DNA of 64,000 nucleotides from an uncultured Sutterella sp. (lineage in GTDB: Bacteria; Pseudomonadota; Gammaproteobacteria; Burkholderiales; Burkholderiaceae_F), in the NCBI GenBank assembly GCA_900545335.1, contig UQYP01000002.1, forward strand, positions 124,001-188,000. Reading direction: 5' to 3'. The notes below the pieces were generated by a model that was not told the origin of the DNA, ran no database searches, and was given only the letters and a program-made list of their open reading frames with translations. The number at the start of each line of letters is the position of its first letter. Within the stretch, counting starts at the first letter, position 1. Positions 1-9,131 of this stretch are shown here, piece after piece. The translations under genes were made by a program, and so were the position numbers.

Positions 1-1197
1 ACGAACTCAGGCGGTCCGGGCATTATGGCAACCGATGCTGTCTGTGAATACGGAATGAAAATGGCTCCGTTAACAGAGGCTACGAAAGAAAAACTTCGCT
101 CTTTCCTGCCGCCAGCGGCCTCCGTTAAAAATCCGGTTGACATGATTGCATCGGCCCCGATTGAACATTACAAGCAAACATTGGAGACCGTTTTAGCAGA
201 TGAAAACGTTGATATGGTCATCGTGATTTATCTGCCGTTCTTGGGACTAAAGGATATTGATGTGGCTCAGGCGGTTATGGAAATCAAGGCTAAGCACCCT
301 GAAAAGCCCATCATCGGCGTCTTTATGACTAAGAGCGAATTTTTCTCTCAGTTGTCAGACATGAAGGTCAATGTTCCGTTCTTTATGTACGCGGAACAGG
401 CCGCTGACGGTTTAAATCGCCTCAATCAGCAGCGCATCTGGACTGAAAAGCCTGTGGGCAGTTTCCCGAAGTTTGAGGTTGACCGTGAACGTGCCCGTGA
501 AATCATGATGCAAAGCGCTTCGCAGGGCCGCGAGCAGCTCACGACACGAGAAAGCATCGATGTGTTGGATGCTTACGGAATCCGCGTCTGCCGTTCAGGC
601 TTTGCTCTCAATGAAGAAGAGGCTGTGTCGGTTGCCGAGAAAGTGGGCTATCCCGTTGTTATGAAGATGACTTCAAAGACAACGTCGCATAAGACAGACG
701 TCGGTGGCGTTCGGGTCAACATTCAAAATGCCGATCAATTGCGCGCCGAGTATCGCGACCTTATCGAAAAGCTCAAACAAAAAGATCTGCTCGATGGTCT
801 TGAAGGGGTCATCATTCAGGAAATGGTGAAGGGCTCGCGTGAAATGGTTTGCGGTGTAGCCACCGATCCTCAATACGGTCCGATGGTGATGTTCGGATTG
901 GGCGGCGTATTCATCGAAGTGATGAAAGACGTCACGTTCCGCATGGCACCTCTGACAGATATTGATGCCGATGAAATGATCCGGGGCGTCAAAGCCTATC
1001 AGTTGCTCCAAGGAGCCCGTGGGACGACGCCTGCACAATTGGATCAGCTCCGGGAGTGCCTGTTGAGAATTTCTCAATTGGTTCAGGATTTCCCGGCGAT
1101 CACTGAACTCGATATCAACCCGTTGATTATCAGTGAGAAAAGCGGTGAAGGGATCGCAGTAGACGGACGTATTAAAGTTGATTTGCAAAAACTTTAA
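1..1197 (+). CDS. acyl-CoA synthetase (NDP-forming), ATP-grasp part, 5'-truncated by window edge
   Basis: The reading frame is open from base 1 (TNSGGPGIMA...), so the gene begins outside the window; an internal ATG at 25 is not the start. TNSGGPG is the glycine-rich stretch of the succinyl-CoA-ligase-like domain of NDP-forming acetate/acyl-CoA ligases. The last ~220 residues form an ATP-grasp domain (LTTRESIDVLDAYGI, then KTTSHKTDVGGV, IQEMVKGSREM, and ELDINPLI near the end). Family members make acyl-CoA from acid, CoA and ATP, or act as protein acetyltransferases when a GNAT domain follows; none follows here. The substrate cannot be read from this fragment. Confidence 0.85.
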   Translation, partial: TNSGGPGIMATDAVCEYGMKMAPLTEATKEKLRSFLPPAASVKNPVDMIASAPIEHYKQTLETVLADENVDMVIVIYLPFLGLKDIDVAQAVMEIKAKHPEKPIIGVFMTKSEFFSQLSDMKVNVPFFMYAEQAADGLNRLNQQRIWTEKPVGSFPKFEVDRERAREIMMQSASQGREQLTTRESIDVLDAYGIRVCRSGFALNEEEAVSVAEKVGYPVVMKMTSKTTSHKTDVGGVRVNIQNADQLRAEYRDLIEKLKQKDLLDGLEGVIIQEMVKGSREMVCGVATDPQYGPMVMFGLGGVFIEVMKDVTFRMAPLTDIDADEMIRGVKAYQLLQGARGTTPAQLDQLRECLLRISQLVQDFPAITELDINPLIISEKSGEGIAVDGRIKVDLQKL

Positions 1198-1207
1198 GCT
1201 CTGAAAC

Positions 1208-1236
1208 TTTTTGGCGCCGCAATGGCGCCAAAAAAA
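1208..1236. repeat. perfect 11-bp inverted repeat after the acyl-CoA synthetase gene
   Basis: TTTTTGGCGCC (1208-1218) and GGCGCCAAAAA (1224-1234) are perfect inverted arms around a GCAAT loop. The T-run lies on the 5' side of the stem, so neither strand has a U-tract after the hairpin. It may act as a transcript-end stabiliser or weak terminator for the gene ending at 1197, but it is not a textbook intrinsic terminator. Confidence 0.5.
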
Positions 1237-1373
1237 TCATCCGATGCATAACAAAATAAATATTAGTGCCACTTATAGTTTATTTCCTAACGTTGGCAAC
1301 TAGATCGTGTATGTATCACTGACTGTGTATTTTGTCTGAGAGATCCTGGCTGATAAAAAATATTTGAAATTCC

Positions 1374-1402
1374 TTGACTTAGTTATCAGTTCCTTTTAAA
1401 TT
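1374..1402 (+). promoter_or_regulatory. mra promoter of the dcw cluster
   Basis: TTGACT (1374-1379) and TAAATT (1397-1402) are separated by 17 bp, a sigma-70 arrangement about 90 bp before mraZ. It is the only strong promoter-like pair in the 295-bp gap 1198-1492 and lies directly upstream of the MraZ box array, so it is read as the promoter of the division and cell-wall operon. Confidence 0.6.
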
Positions 1403-1415
1403 TCAGTGTAAGAAA

Positions 1416-1450
1416 GTGGGAAAAAGTGGAAGTTTGTGCCATAAAGGTGC
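1416..1450 (+). promoter_or_regulatory. MraZ-box array (autoregulatory operator)
   Basis: GTGGG (1416), GTGGA (1426) and GTGCC (1436) recur with exactly 10-bp spacing, followed by a weaker GGTGC at 1446. MraZ proteins are known to bind GTGGG-type direct repeats one helical turn apart upstream of mraZ. The position just after the putative -10 box fits repression of this operon by its first product. Confidence 0.65.
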
Positions 1451-1492
1451 AAACTGCTTTTTATATCTGTGTGAATTGTCTTGGGTGGACGG

Positions 1493-1921
1493 ATGTTTCA
1501 AGGCACATCGTTATTGGTGCTCGATGCAAAAGGTCGTCTCTCGTTACCGTCGAAGTATCGGGAGGAGCTTCTTGCACCCTGTCAGGGTGAGGTAACGCTT
1601 ACCCGGCATCCGGACGGCTGTGTGTTGATCTACCCCAGGGCAGACTGGATTGAACTGCGCGACAAATTGGTGGCATTGCCTTATTCAGCCCGTGCGCTGC
1701 AACGCGTCATGCTGGGCAGTGCACAAGACATCACGGCAGATGCTGCGGGACGATTACTTGTTCCGAGTGATTTGCGCAGTCTGTGCGGTTTGAATCGGGA
1801 AGTGACTTTGATCGGAATGGGCAGCCACTTTGAACTGTGGGATCAGGCCCAGTACATGCAGTTTGAACAGGCGCAATTACAGAAGGGATTGCCGCAAGAA
1901 GTGTTTGATTTAGTGCTTTAG
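1493..1921 (+). CDS. mraZ: transcriptional regulator MraZ
   Basis: First gene of the dcw cluster, 142 aa. It has two SpoVT/AbrB-like repeats, each with the family signature: LDAKGRLSLPSKYR near residue 10 and ADAAGRLLVPSDLR near residue 85. The ATG at 1493 gives the usual MFQG start; an in-frame TTG at 1481 would add four unconserved residues. MraZ forms a ring that binds the repeated boxes just upstream and represses the operon. rsmH follows 10 bp downstream. Confidence 0.93.
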   Translation: MFQGTSLLVLDAKGRLSLPSKYREELLAPCQGEVTLTRHPDGCVLIYPRADWIELRDKLVALPYSARALQRVMLGSAQDITADAAGRLLVPSDLRSLCGLNREVTLIGMGSHFELWDQAQYMQFEQAQLQKGLPQEVFDLVL

Positions 1922-1931
1922 GAGAGAGTGA

Positions 1932-2882
1932 ATGGATAAGCGATTCGCTCACCTCTCCGTGATGGCTGAGGTGGCTCCGCCTTTGGTGGTAACGGATCCG
2001 AATGCAACGTATGTTGATGCGACATTCGGTCGAGGCGGGCATTCGCGTCGCATACTTTCGCTCCTGTCCCAAGAAGGTAGACTCTTTGCGTTTGATAGAG
2101 ATCCGCAAGCTATTGAATCATCAAAAGAAATTCAAGACCCTCGTTTTGTTGCCATTCACGCGCCCTTCTCCCGAATGAGAGAAGAGCTCTTAGCGCGGGG
2201 AGTGGAACATGTTGCCGGTGTCTTCATGGATATCGGTGTTTCCAGTCCTCAAATCGACGATGCTGCCAGAGGTTTTTCTTTCCGTATGGACGGTCCTTTG
2301 GATATGCGCATGGATACAACATGCGGTCAAACAGCAGCTCAGTGGCTTTCAGAAGCCCCGGAAACGGAAATTACCCGTGTGATTCACACTTTGGGTGAAG
2401 AGAGATTTGCTAAAAAAATCGCCCATGCCATAGTGCAGACACGCAAAAACCGGGCCATTGAAACAACTCAGCAGCTGGCAAAACTTGTGGCCCAGGTGGT
2501 TCCGGCCAATAAAAAGGATCCTTCTCAGAATCCCGCCACTCGGACTTTTCAGGCCATTCGCATTCACATCAACAGTGAACTCGATGAGTTGTCTCAGGTT
2601 CTGGAAGCCGCGATGGAATTGGTAGATGATGAAGGAAGAATCGCCGTTATCACATTTCATTCGTTGGAAGACAGGATTGTTAAGCGCTTTTTTGATGAGA
2701 AAGCCCATCCGGAAAAGCAGTTCGATTCCCGTTTGCCCTTGAGGGCAAGTGAATTGCCGCCGCCTGAACTGACGGACATCAGACGTGTATTGCCAAGCGA
2801 TGAGGAGTGTCAATCCAATCCTCGCGCACGAAGTGCGATATTGCGGGTTGCGACTCGAGTACGCTCACGGAGGAGCTTATGA
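1932..2882 (+). CDS. rsmH: 16S rRNA (cytosine1402-N4)-methyltransferase RsmH
   Basis: 316 aa, SAM-dependent methyltransferase that modifies C1402 of 16S rRNA. The SAM-binding motif VDATFGRGGHS lies at residues 28-38, followed by FMDIGVSSPQID and the C-terminal VITFHSLEDRIVK. An AGGAGA Shine-Dalgarno lies over the mraZ stop. Its TGA overlaps the ftsL ATG, as in other dcw clusters. Confidence 0.95.
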   Translation: MDKRFAHLSVMAEVAPPLVVTDPNATYVDATFGRGGHSRRILSLLSQEGRLFAFDRDPQAIESSKEIQDPRFVAIHAPFSRMREELLARGVEHVAGVFMDIGVSSPQIDDAARGFSFRMDGPLDMRMDTTCGQTAAQWLSEAPETEITRVIHTLGEERFAKKIAHAIVQTRKNRAIETTQQLAKLVAQVVPANKKDPSQNPATRTFQAIRIHINSELDELSQVLEAAMELVDDEGRIAVITFHSLEDRIVKRFFDEKAHPEKQFDSRLPLRASELPPPELTDIRRVLPSDEECQSNPRARSAILRVATRVRSRRSL

Positions 2883-3223
2883 GTCGCTTTGAGTTCGTGA
2901 GCCGTATTCGTCAGAACGCCAATGTTATAGCCATTGCTGCACTGCTTATTGCAGTAGTGTGGGTGGCCTTACTCATCGTAAATAATCAGTACAAGGTTCG
3001 TGCACTCATTTCTGAAATAGAGCAGGAGCAGGAAGTCTCCAGACGACTGCTCGATGAGCAGCGCGAAATCAACATTGAGTTGGCAAAAGTCACTCTGCCG
3101 GGCTATATCGCTTCCGGTGCTCACGAAATGGGACTGGAAGCAGCGCGCAATGAAAATACGGTGCTTTTGCAGCCCAAGCCCGTACCGCGTTTTGTCACTC
3201 GTAAAGAAGGGGATCGATCATGA
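2879..3223 (+). CDS. ftsL: cell division protein FtsL
   Basis: 114 aa with a short cytoplasmic tail, one membrane segment at about residues 15-37 (VIAIAALLIAVVWVALLIV), then a periplasmic heptad-like coiled coil (IEQEQEVSRRLLDEQREIN). FtsL forms the FtsQLB complex that activates FtsWI. The start at 2879 is chosen because GGAGGAG precedes it (2869-2875) and it overlaps the rsmH stop as ATGA; an upstream in-frame start would overlap rsmH needlessly. Its stop overlaps ftsI in the same way. Confidence 0.9.
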   Translation: MSRFEFVSRIRQNANVIAIAALLIAVVWVALLIVNNQYKVRALISEIEQEQEVSRRLLDEQREINIELAKVTLPGYIASGAHEMGLEAARNENTVLLQPKPVPRFVTRKEGDRS

Positions 3224-5031
3224 TGAGAGATTCCCTTTGGACGCGCTTCTTCAATTTCCTGAAAAATCGATTCCAAGAGTTTTGGAATGAAGATACGGCT
3301 CCTCGCATGCCAAAGCGCTCCAAGGAACGTGATAAAGAGTGGCGAGCGCTCGAAATCTCGCAGAAGCGCTCACACATGGTACTCGGCGCCCTGGTCGGGA
3401 TTTTTGTGGTTTGCTTTTTACGGGCAGGTTACCTGCAGTGCTTTAATACGGAGTTTTTGCAAAAGCAAGGCGAGGTGCGTTACGCAAGAACGCTTGAAAT
3501 CGCAGCCGGCCGCGGACAAATCTATGACCGAAACGGCGTCGTGCTGGCTGCCTCGCTGCCTGCCCGCAGTATTTGGGCGACCACCAATCTGGTCACAGCG
3601 ACTCCTCAGCAGATCAGTCAGCTCTCTGACCTTTTGGGTGTTTCTGAAAGAACGCTGCAAAAGAGACTGGCGAGAAAAGATGCGTTTGTGAACTTAGCGC
3701 GTCAGGTTGACATGGATGTCGTTCGTCAGGTTCAGGCGATGCATTTGGAAGGTCTCACATTTTCTCCTGACGTAAAACGCCACTATCCGGGAGGCGAAGT
3801 TTCCGCCCATATCGTCGGGTTTAACAATCGCGAAGATCACGGTCAGGAAGGTGTGGAACTCGCCAACGATAAAACTCTGACCGGTCAGAACGGTGCCAGA
3901 CGTGTGATTCGTGACCGATTGGGCCACGTCATTGAAGAAATGTGGACTCAGGAACCCGTTCCGGGTCAGGATTTACATCTGTCCATTGACTCTCGCATTC
4001 AATACATCGCCTACAGTGCAGTCAGAAGTGCTGTCGAAAAGCATCAGGCTAAGGCCGGAGCTGTAGTCGTCGCCGACTCCATTACCGGAGAAATTCTGGC
4101 GCTTGTGAGTTGGCCGGGTTTTGATCCCAATGACAGAAGCACGTTTGCATTTGAAAAAATCCGCAATCGGGTTGTGACCGATACCTATGAACCCGGTTCA
4201 ATCATGAAGCCTTTTGCCATTGCGAAAGCTTTGGATATGGGAATTGTCCGTCCGGACAGTCTGATTCAGACGGCGCCCGGCAGTATCCGCGTGGCAGACA
4301 GAAAGATCAGTGATACAAGAGACTTCGGACTGCTTACGGTTTCACAGGTCATTGCCAAATCCTCCAACGTCGGCACGGTAAAGATTGCCATGCAGATCCC
4401 TGCTCAGACGCTTTGGGAAACTTACAGTCGTTTGGGTTTCGGTCAGGCGCCTCAGGTTGGATTCCCGGGAGCAGTGGCAGGGCGCCTGCGTCCTGCAAAG
4501 ACCTGGGGGCCGGTGGAGCAGGCAACCATTTCCTATGGCTACGGGCTTTCCACCTCGCTTATGCAAATTGCTCAGGCCTATACCGTTTTTGCCCGTAACG
4601 GCGATGTCATTCCCCTAACGCTTATGAAGCAGGATCATCCTGCTGTGGGTGAACAGATTTATCGGCCTGAAGTGGCCCGTCAGATGCGGGCGATGATGAT
4701 GACAACCGTGCACCGTGGAGGAACGGCTTCTCGGCTTAAAGTGACCGGTTATACCGTCGCAGGCAAGACTGGAACCGTCTACAAGGTGAAAAACGGTGAG
4801 TATGTAAAAGATTATGTTGCATCTTTTGTCGGGGTGGCCCCGGCAACGCAGCCTCGTTTGGTGGTCGCGGTCATGATTGATGAACCGAAGGATTCCGGTC
4901 ACGTGGGCGGTGTGGTCGCTGCGCCAGTGTTCGGTGAAGTGGTGGAAGCTGCTTTGCGTACGATGTTGGTCAATCCTGATGATCCGATGATGGTTGCAGG
5001 GGGTGGCTTACTGGCCAGAACATCTCGTTGA
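3220..5031 (+). CDS. ftsI: septal peptidoglycan transpeptidase FtsI (PBP3)
   Basis: 603 aa bitopic class B penicillin-binding protein that cross-links septal peptidoglycan with FtsW. One membrane anchor near residues 48-66, a pedestal domain, then the transpeptidase domain with SxxK (EPGSIMKPF, Ser327), SxN (SSN) and KTGT (Lys516). The ATG overlaps the ftsL stop. A 66-bp gap separates it from murEF. Confidence 0.95.
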   Translation: MMRDSLWTRFFNFLKNRFQEFWNEDTAPRMPKRSKERDKEWRALEISQKRSHMVLGALVGIFVVCFLRAGYLQCFNTEFLQKQGEVRYARTLEIAAGRGQIYDRNGVVLAASLPARSIWATTNLVTATPQQISQLSDLLGVSERTLQKRLARKDAFVNLARQVDMDVVRQVQAMHLEGLTFSPDVKRHYPGGEVSAHIVGFNNREDHGQEGVELANDKTLTGQNGARRVIRDRLGHVIEEMWTQEPVPGQDLHLSIDSRIQYIAYSAVRSAVEKHQAKAGAVVVADSITGEILALVSWPGFDPNDRSTFAFEKIRNRVVTDTYEPGSIMKPFAIAKALDMGIVRPDSLIQTAPGSIRVADRKISDTRDFGLLTVSQVIAKSSNVGTVKIAMQIPAQTLWETYSRLGFGQAPQVGFPGAVAGRLRPAKTWGPVEQATISYGYGLSTSLMQIAQAYTVFARNGDVIPLTLMKQDHPAVGEQIYRPEVARQMRAMMMTTVHRGGTASRLKVTGYTVAGKTGTVYKVKNGEYVKDYVASFVGVAPATQPRLVVAVMIDEPKDSGHVGGVVAAPVFGEVVEAALRTMLVNPDDPMMVAGGGLLARTSR

Positions 5032-5097
5032 TAGACTGCTGATAATCAGAATAAGATATACGGCATTGACTGCAAAATTCAAAACTGCAATTTTCCT

Positions 5098-7962
5098 ATG
5101 ATCGATAACATCCAATCTTATGTGAGCTTATTACGGCGCTTGTCTCCCCAGGCTTCGCGCTTAACTCTGGACTCTCGAAACCTGCGCGAAGGAGATGTAT
5201 TTATCGCAGTGCCAGGTATTCACCACGACGGCAGAGACTTTTTGGAGCAAGCGGCTCAAAAAGCGAGTGCTTTGGTTTATGAGGATGATGGTATACGCAG
5301 AACATTTTCTGTCCCTGCCATTGCAGTGCCTTCATTGGGAAAACACTTGGGTGAGTTTGCAAGCGGTTTTTACCGTGATCCAAGCTCTTCTTTATTTTCT
5401 GTTGGCATTACCGGAACAAACGGAAAGACGACTACTTCGCACTGGTTGTCTCAGCTGTTTACGCTCTTAGGCGAACCTTGCGCCGCCATCGGTACGATTG
5501 GTTGCTTTATGCAGGGTAAGGCTTTTGAAACAGCGAGTCTGACAACACCCGATGCTGTCACGCTTCAAGATCTCTATAAAAGGCTACAGAAAGCAGGCGC
5601 TCGGGCATTTGCAATTGAAGCTAGTTCCATCGGTTTGCAACAGGGCAGACTTCAGGCAACGCATTTTGATGTAGCGGTATTTACAAATTTAACCCGCGAC
5701 CACTTAGATTATCACCATGATATGCAAAGTTATGAGCGGGCTAAGACAATTCTTTTTGATTGGCCTGGCTTAAAGCACGCGGTGATTAACATTGACGATG
5801 AAGCCGGTGTTCGAATGACCGAGCGCTGTGCTCATCGCAAGATTCATACCATTGTGACCACGATGAAGGGGGCCATTGCTCTGCCTGGAACGCAACTTTT
5901 AGCTGCTGAAAATGTCCGCCCGTTGCATGAGGGAATGCAGTTTGACATTGTTTTCCAGAGGCAAAGACATACCGTTCAGATGCCGATTTTCGGGACCTTT
6001 AATATCTCCAACTTGCTGGGTGTTGTTGGCGCTGCACTTTGTAAAGGATTCGGTTTGGCAGAAATTGTCGCTCAGCTTGCCTCTTTAGCGGCTCCTGCAG
6101 GTCGCATGCAAAAAGTGCCCTACAAGGGCGCCGCTTTAGCCGTTATTGATTACAGTCATACGCCAGACGCAGTTCAGAAAGCTCTTGAAGCTTTAAAGGG
6201 CATTGCCAAAGTTCGAAAGGGGCGTCTGTGGGTGGTTTTGGGAGCAGGCGGTGATCGTGATACCGGCAAGCGTCCTATCATGGCTCACGTGGCCGAAGAG
6301 CTCGCCGATAGTGTTATTCTGACCAGTGACAATCCGAGAACGGAGGATCCGGCTGAAATTTTGCGTCAAATGCAAACGGGATTGACCTCTGAGCAAAGAG
6401 TCATTGTGGATAGACGTGAGGCGATTCATGTTGCTATTAAAGAAGCACAACCGGAAGATGTTGTACTCATTGCCGGTAAAGGTCATGAAACCTATCAGGA
6501 AATCAATGGCGTCAAGCACCCGTTTAGCGATGTGATCGAAGCAAGAAATGCCCAAAAATTAAAAAATCCGCCTGCTGATACGCTTTTAAATGTGAAGTTT
6601 CTCTCGAAGCTTTTACCGGGTTCTTATTTAGTAGGTAGCGACGTACCTTTTACAAGTGTCTGTACCGATACTCGTCAGGTAAAAGAAGGTGCGCTCTTTT
6701 TTGCTCTTAAAGGCGAGCGTTTTGATGGACACGCGTTTGTTACGCAAGCTATGCAGGCCGGAGCTGCCGCAGTGGTTGTCGATCACGAGGTGTATTGTCC
6801 TTTGCCGCAAATTGTGGTCAAAGACGTTAAATTAGCTTTGGGTGTAACTTCGGCCTATTGGAGAAGGGGACGTAATTTGCCGTTAGCTGCAGTGGCCGGC
6901 AGTAATGGGAAAACAACGACGACGCAAATGATTGCGACGATTTTAAAACGTCGTTATGGCGAACATACATTGGCCACTGAGGGTAACCTCAACAATGATA
7001 TCGGTGTTCCCATCATGCTTTGGCAACTACGTGACTCACATGAAGCGGCAGTTATTGAAACCGGCATGAATCACGTGGGAGAAATGCGTTATTTAAGCGG
7101 TTTGGTTCAGCCGACCATAGCCGTTGTTACTAACGCGCAGCGTGAACACCAGGAATTTTTACAATCGGTTGAGGCGACAGCCCGTGAAAACGGTGAAATT
7201 TTTAGAGTTTTACCTTCAAGCGGCACCGCTGTCATTCCTACTGATGACCCTTGCCGTTCAATTTGGTTGGAAATGGCTCAGCAAGCCAATGTCATGACTT
7301 TTGGTATTGATGCTACGGCTGATGTTAACGGCTGCATGAAAACAGACAATCATGGCATGACGGCTTTAATTAAGACGCCGATGGGTTCTTTTGAGGCAAA
7401 AATGAAAGTCAGAGGGGAGCACAACTTTAAAAATGCTCTCGCCGCAACCGCGGTATGTCTTGCCTTTAATATTTCTCTGGATGTGATTAAAGAGGGTTTG
7501 GAATCCTTTGAAGCGATTAAAGGACGCGGTCAGGTTCATACCGTCGGATCGCTCACCGTGATTGACGATGCCTATAATGCCAACCCCGACAGCATGAAGG
7601 CGGCGATTGACCTGTTGACAAGTTATCCCGGTCCGAGACTGCTTGTGGTCGGAGACATGGGAGAGTTAGGGGCCAGAAGCATCACGTACCATGAGGAAAT
7701 CGGTGAATATGCAGCCAAAAAGCATATTGACGGCTTCTGGGCGACCGGTGACCATATGAGGTATGCTGTCAAGAAATTCAGCGCTTTTGCTCCCAAGGCC
7801 CGTTCGCTTTGGGTTCAAGACCGTGAAAAATTTACTGAAGCAGTGCTCAAAGAAAGTCAGAATTATCGGACTGTGAGCGTTAAAGCTTCCAATTTTATGA
7901 AACTGTCTGCAGTAGTTAAGGCGCTTGTTGAGGCGCAAGCGGCAAAGGATAAGAAGGAATAG
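5098..7962 (+). CDS. murE-murF: bifunctional MurE-MurF ligase (single polypeptide)
   Basis: 954 aa, the sum of two normal Mur ligases, with no stop or frameshift between. Residues 1 to ~485 are MurE: ATP loop GTNGKTTTS (Lys110) and DNPRTEDP (Asp411), the meso-diaminopimelate specificity motif. Residues ~495-954 are MurF: SNGKTTTTQ (Lys605) and the late VIDDAYNANPDSM. Together they would add meso-DAP and then D-Ala-D-Ala to UDP-MurNAc peptides in the cytoplasm. A fused MurE-MurF is known from Bordetella, supporting a Burkholderiales host. No clear Shine-Dalgarno precedes the ATG. mraY follows after 2 bp. Confidence 0.95.
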   Translation: MIDNIQSYVSLLRRLSPQASRLTLDSRNLREGDVFIAVPGIHHDGRDFLEQAAQKASALVYEDDGIRRTFSVPAIAVPSLGKHLGEFASGFYRDPSSSLFSVGITGTNGKTTTSHWLSQLFTLLGEPCAAIGTIGCFMQGKAFETASLTTPDAVTLQDLYKRLQKAGARAFAIEASSIGLQQGRLQATHFDVAVFTNLTRDHLDYHHDMQSYERAKTILFDWPGLKHAVINIDDEAGVRMTERCAHRKIHTIVTTMKGAIALPGTQLLAAENVRPLHEGMQFDIVFQRQRHTVQMPIFGTFNISNLLGVVGAALCKGFGLAEIVAQLASLAAPAGRMQKVPYKGAALAVIDYSHTPDAVQKALEALKGIAKVRKGRLWVVLGAGGDRDTGKRPIMAHVAEELADSVILTSDNPRTEDPAEILRQMQTGLTSEQRVIVDRREAIHVAIKEAQPEDVVLIAGKGHETYQEINGVKHPFSDVIEARNAQKLKNPPADTLLNVKFLSKLLPGSYLVGSDVPFTSVCTDTRQVKEGALFFALKGERFDGHAFVTQAMQAGAAAVVVDHEVYCPLPQIVVKDVKLALGVTSAYWRRGRNLPLAAVAGSNGKTTTTQMIATILKRRYGEHTLATEGNLNNDIGVPIMLWQLRDSHEAAVIETGMNHVGEMRYLSGLVQPTIAVVTNAQREHQEFLQSVEATARENGEIFRVLPSSGTAVIPTDDPCRSIWLEMAQQANVMTFGIDATADVNGCMKTDNHGMTALIKTPMGSFEAKMKVRGEHNFKNALAATAVCLAFNISLDVIKEGLESFEAIKGRGQVHTVGSLTVIDDAYNANPDSMKAAIDLLTSYPGPRLLVVGDMGELGARSITYHEEIGEYAAKKHIDGFWATGDHMRYAVKKFSAFAPKARSLWVQDREKFTEAVLKESQNYRTVSVKASNFMKLSAVVKALVEAQAAKDKKE

Positions 7963-7964
7963 GG

Positions 7965-9119
7965 ATGCTGCTGGAATTGTTCCGTTGGCTCGGTGAAGAT
8001 GTCCGGGCTTTTCAGGTTTTCAACTATCTCAGTCTGCGTGCAGTGCTCGCTGCTCTGACGGCGCTGGCGATCGGCTTTATGGCCGGCCCTGCCACCATCC
8101 GTTACCTCAAAGCGATGAAGATGGGACAGGCGGTGAGAACCAATGGCCCGAAAACTCATATTGTGAAAGACGGTACGCCGACAATGGGCGGGGTTTTGAT
8201 ACTGATCTCCATCGGTCTTTCGACGCTGTTGTGGATGGATTTAAGCAACCGTTTCGTGTGGGTGGTTTTATTTGTCACGCTCGGTTTCGGCTGGATCGGT
8301 TGGGTTGATGACTACAGAAAAGTCGTCCATCATGATCCCAAAGGGATGAGCGCAAAAGAAAAATTCGGCTGGCAGTCTTTAATCGGATTGATCGCTTCGG
8401 TCTATTTGGCTTTTGCTATCAGCGCACCCAATGACATTCATGTCGTGCACATGATTGTGGGCTGGATTGAGTCGGGATTTCCGATGCAGATGCCCTCACA
8501 TGCGGACCTGATTATCCCGTTTTTCAAGCACTTTGCCTATCCCTTGGGCATATTCGGATTTATTGTCCTTACCTTTATTGTGATTGTGGGCACAAGTAAT
8601 GCCGTCAATCTGACTGACGGTTTGGACGGTTTGGCGATTTTGCCTGCAGCCATGGTCGGCAGTGCTTTGGGCATTTTTGCCTATGTCGAAGGCCGTACGG
8701 ACTTTGCGCACTATTTGCTCTTTCCCTATATTCCCGGTGCCGGTGAATTAGTCGTGGTTTGTGCAGCTCTGGCAGGCGCCGGATTGGCCTTTCTGTGGTT
8801 TAATGCGCACCCGGCGCAAGTCTTCATGGGTGACGTGGGGGCACTTGCTTTGGGTGGCACTTTAGGTACGGTTGCTGTGATTACGCGCCAGGAACTGGTG
8901 CTTGCCATCATGGGCGGTATCTTTGTCGTTGAGACGCTTTCGGTGATGATTCAGACGACATATTTTCGCCTCTCAGGCGGCAAACGCATTTTCCTGATGG
9001 CGCCTATTCACCATCATTTTGAATTGAAAGGTTGGAAGGAAACGCAGGTCGTTACCCGTTTCTGGATCATTACCTTTATTTTGGTTCTGATCGGTTTGTC
9101 TACTTTAAAGATTCGCTAA
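7965..9119 (+). CDS. mraY: phospho-N-acetylmuramoyl-pentapeptide transferase MraY
   Basis: 384 aa polytopic membrane enzyme (about ten helices) that makes lipid I from UDP-MurNAc-pentapeptide and undecaprenyl phosphate. Family motifs are present in order: VDDYRKVVHHDPKGM, VNLTDGLDGLA, FMGDVGALALGG and the cytoplasmic APIHHHFELKGW. Standard length and place, between murF and murD. Confidence 0.96.
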   Translation: MLLELFRWLGEDVRAFQVFNYLSLRAVLAALTALAIGFMAGPATIRYLKAMKMGQAVRTNGPKTHIVKDGTPTMGGVLILISIGLSTLLWMDLSNRFVWVVLFVTLGFGWIGWVDDYRKVVHHDPKGMSAKEKFGWQSLIGLIASVYLAFAISAPNDIHVVHMIVGWIESGFPMQMPSHADLIIPFFKHFAYPLGIFGFIVLTFIVIVGTSNAVNLTDGLDGLAILPAAMVGSALGIFAYVEGRTDFAHYLLFPYIPGAGELVVVCAALAGAGLAFLWFNAHPAQVFMGDVGALALGGTLGTVAVITRQELVLAIMGGIFVVETLSVMIQTTYFRLSGGKRIFLMAPIHHHFELKGWKETQVVTRFWIITFILVLIGLSTLKIR

Positions 9120-9131
9120 GGGCTCAGCATC

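Noticed and set aside
5040..5097. Promoter for murEF in the ftsI-murEF gap (TTGACT near 5070)
   Set aside because: No -10 box at a fitting distance; the gap is short and the genes are probably cotranscribed.
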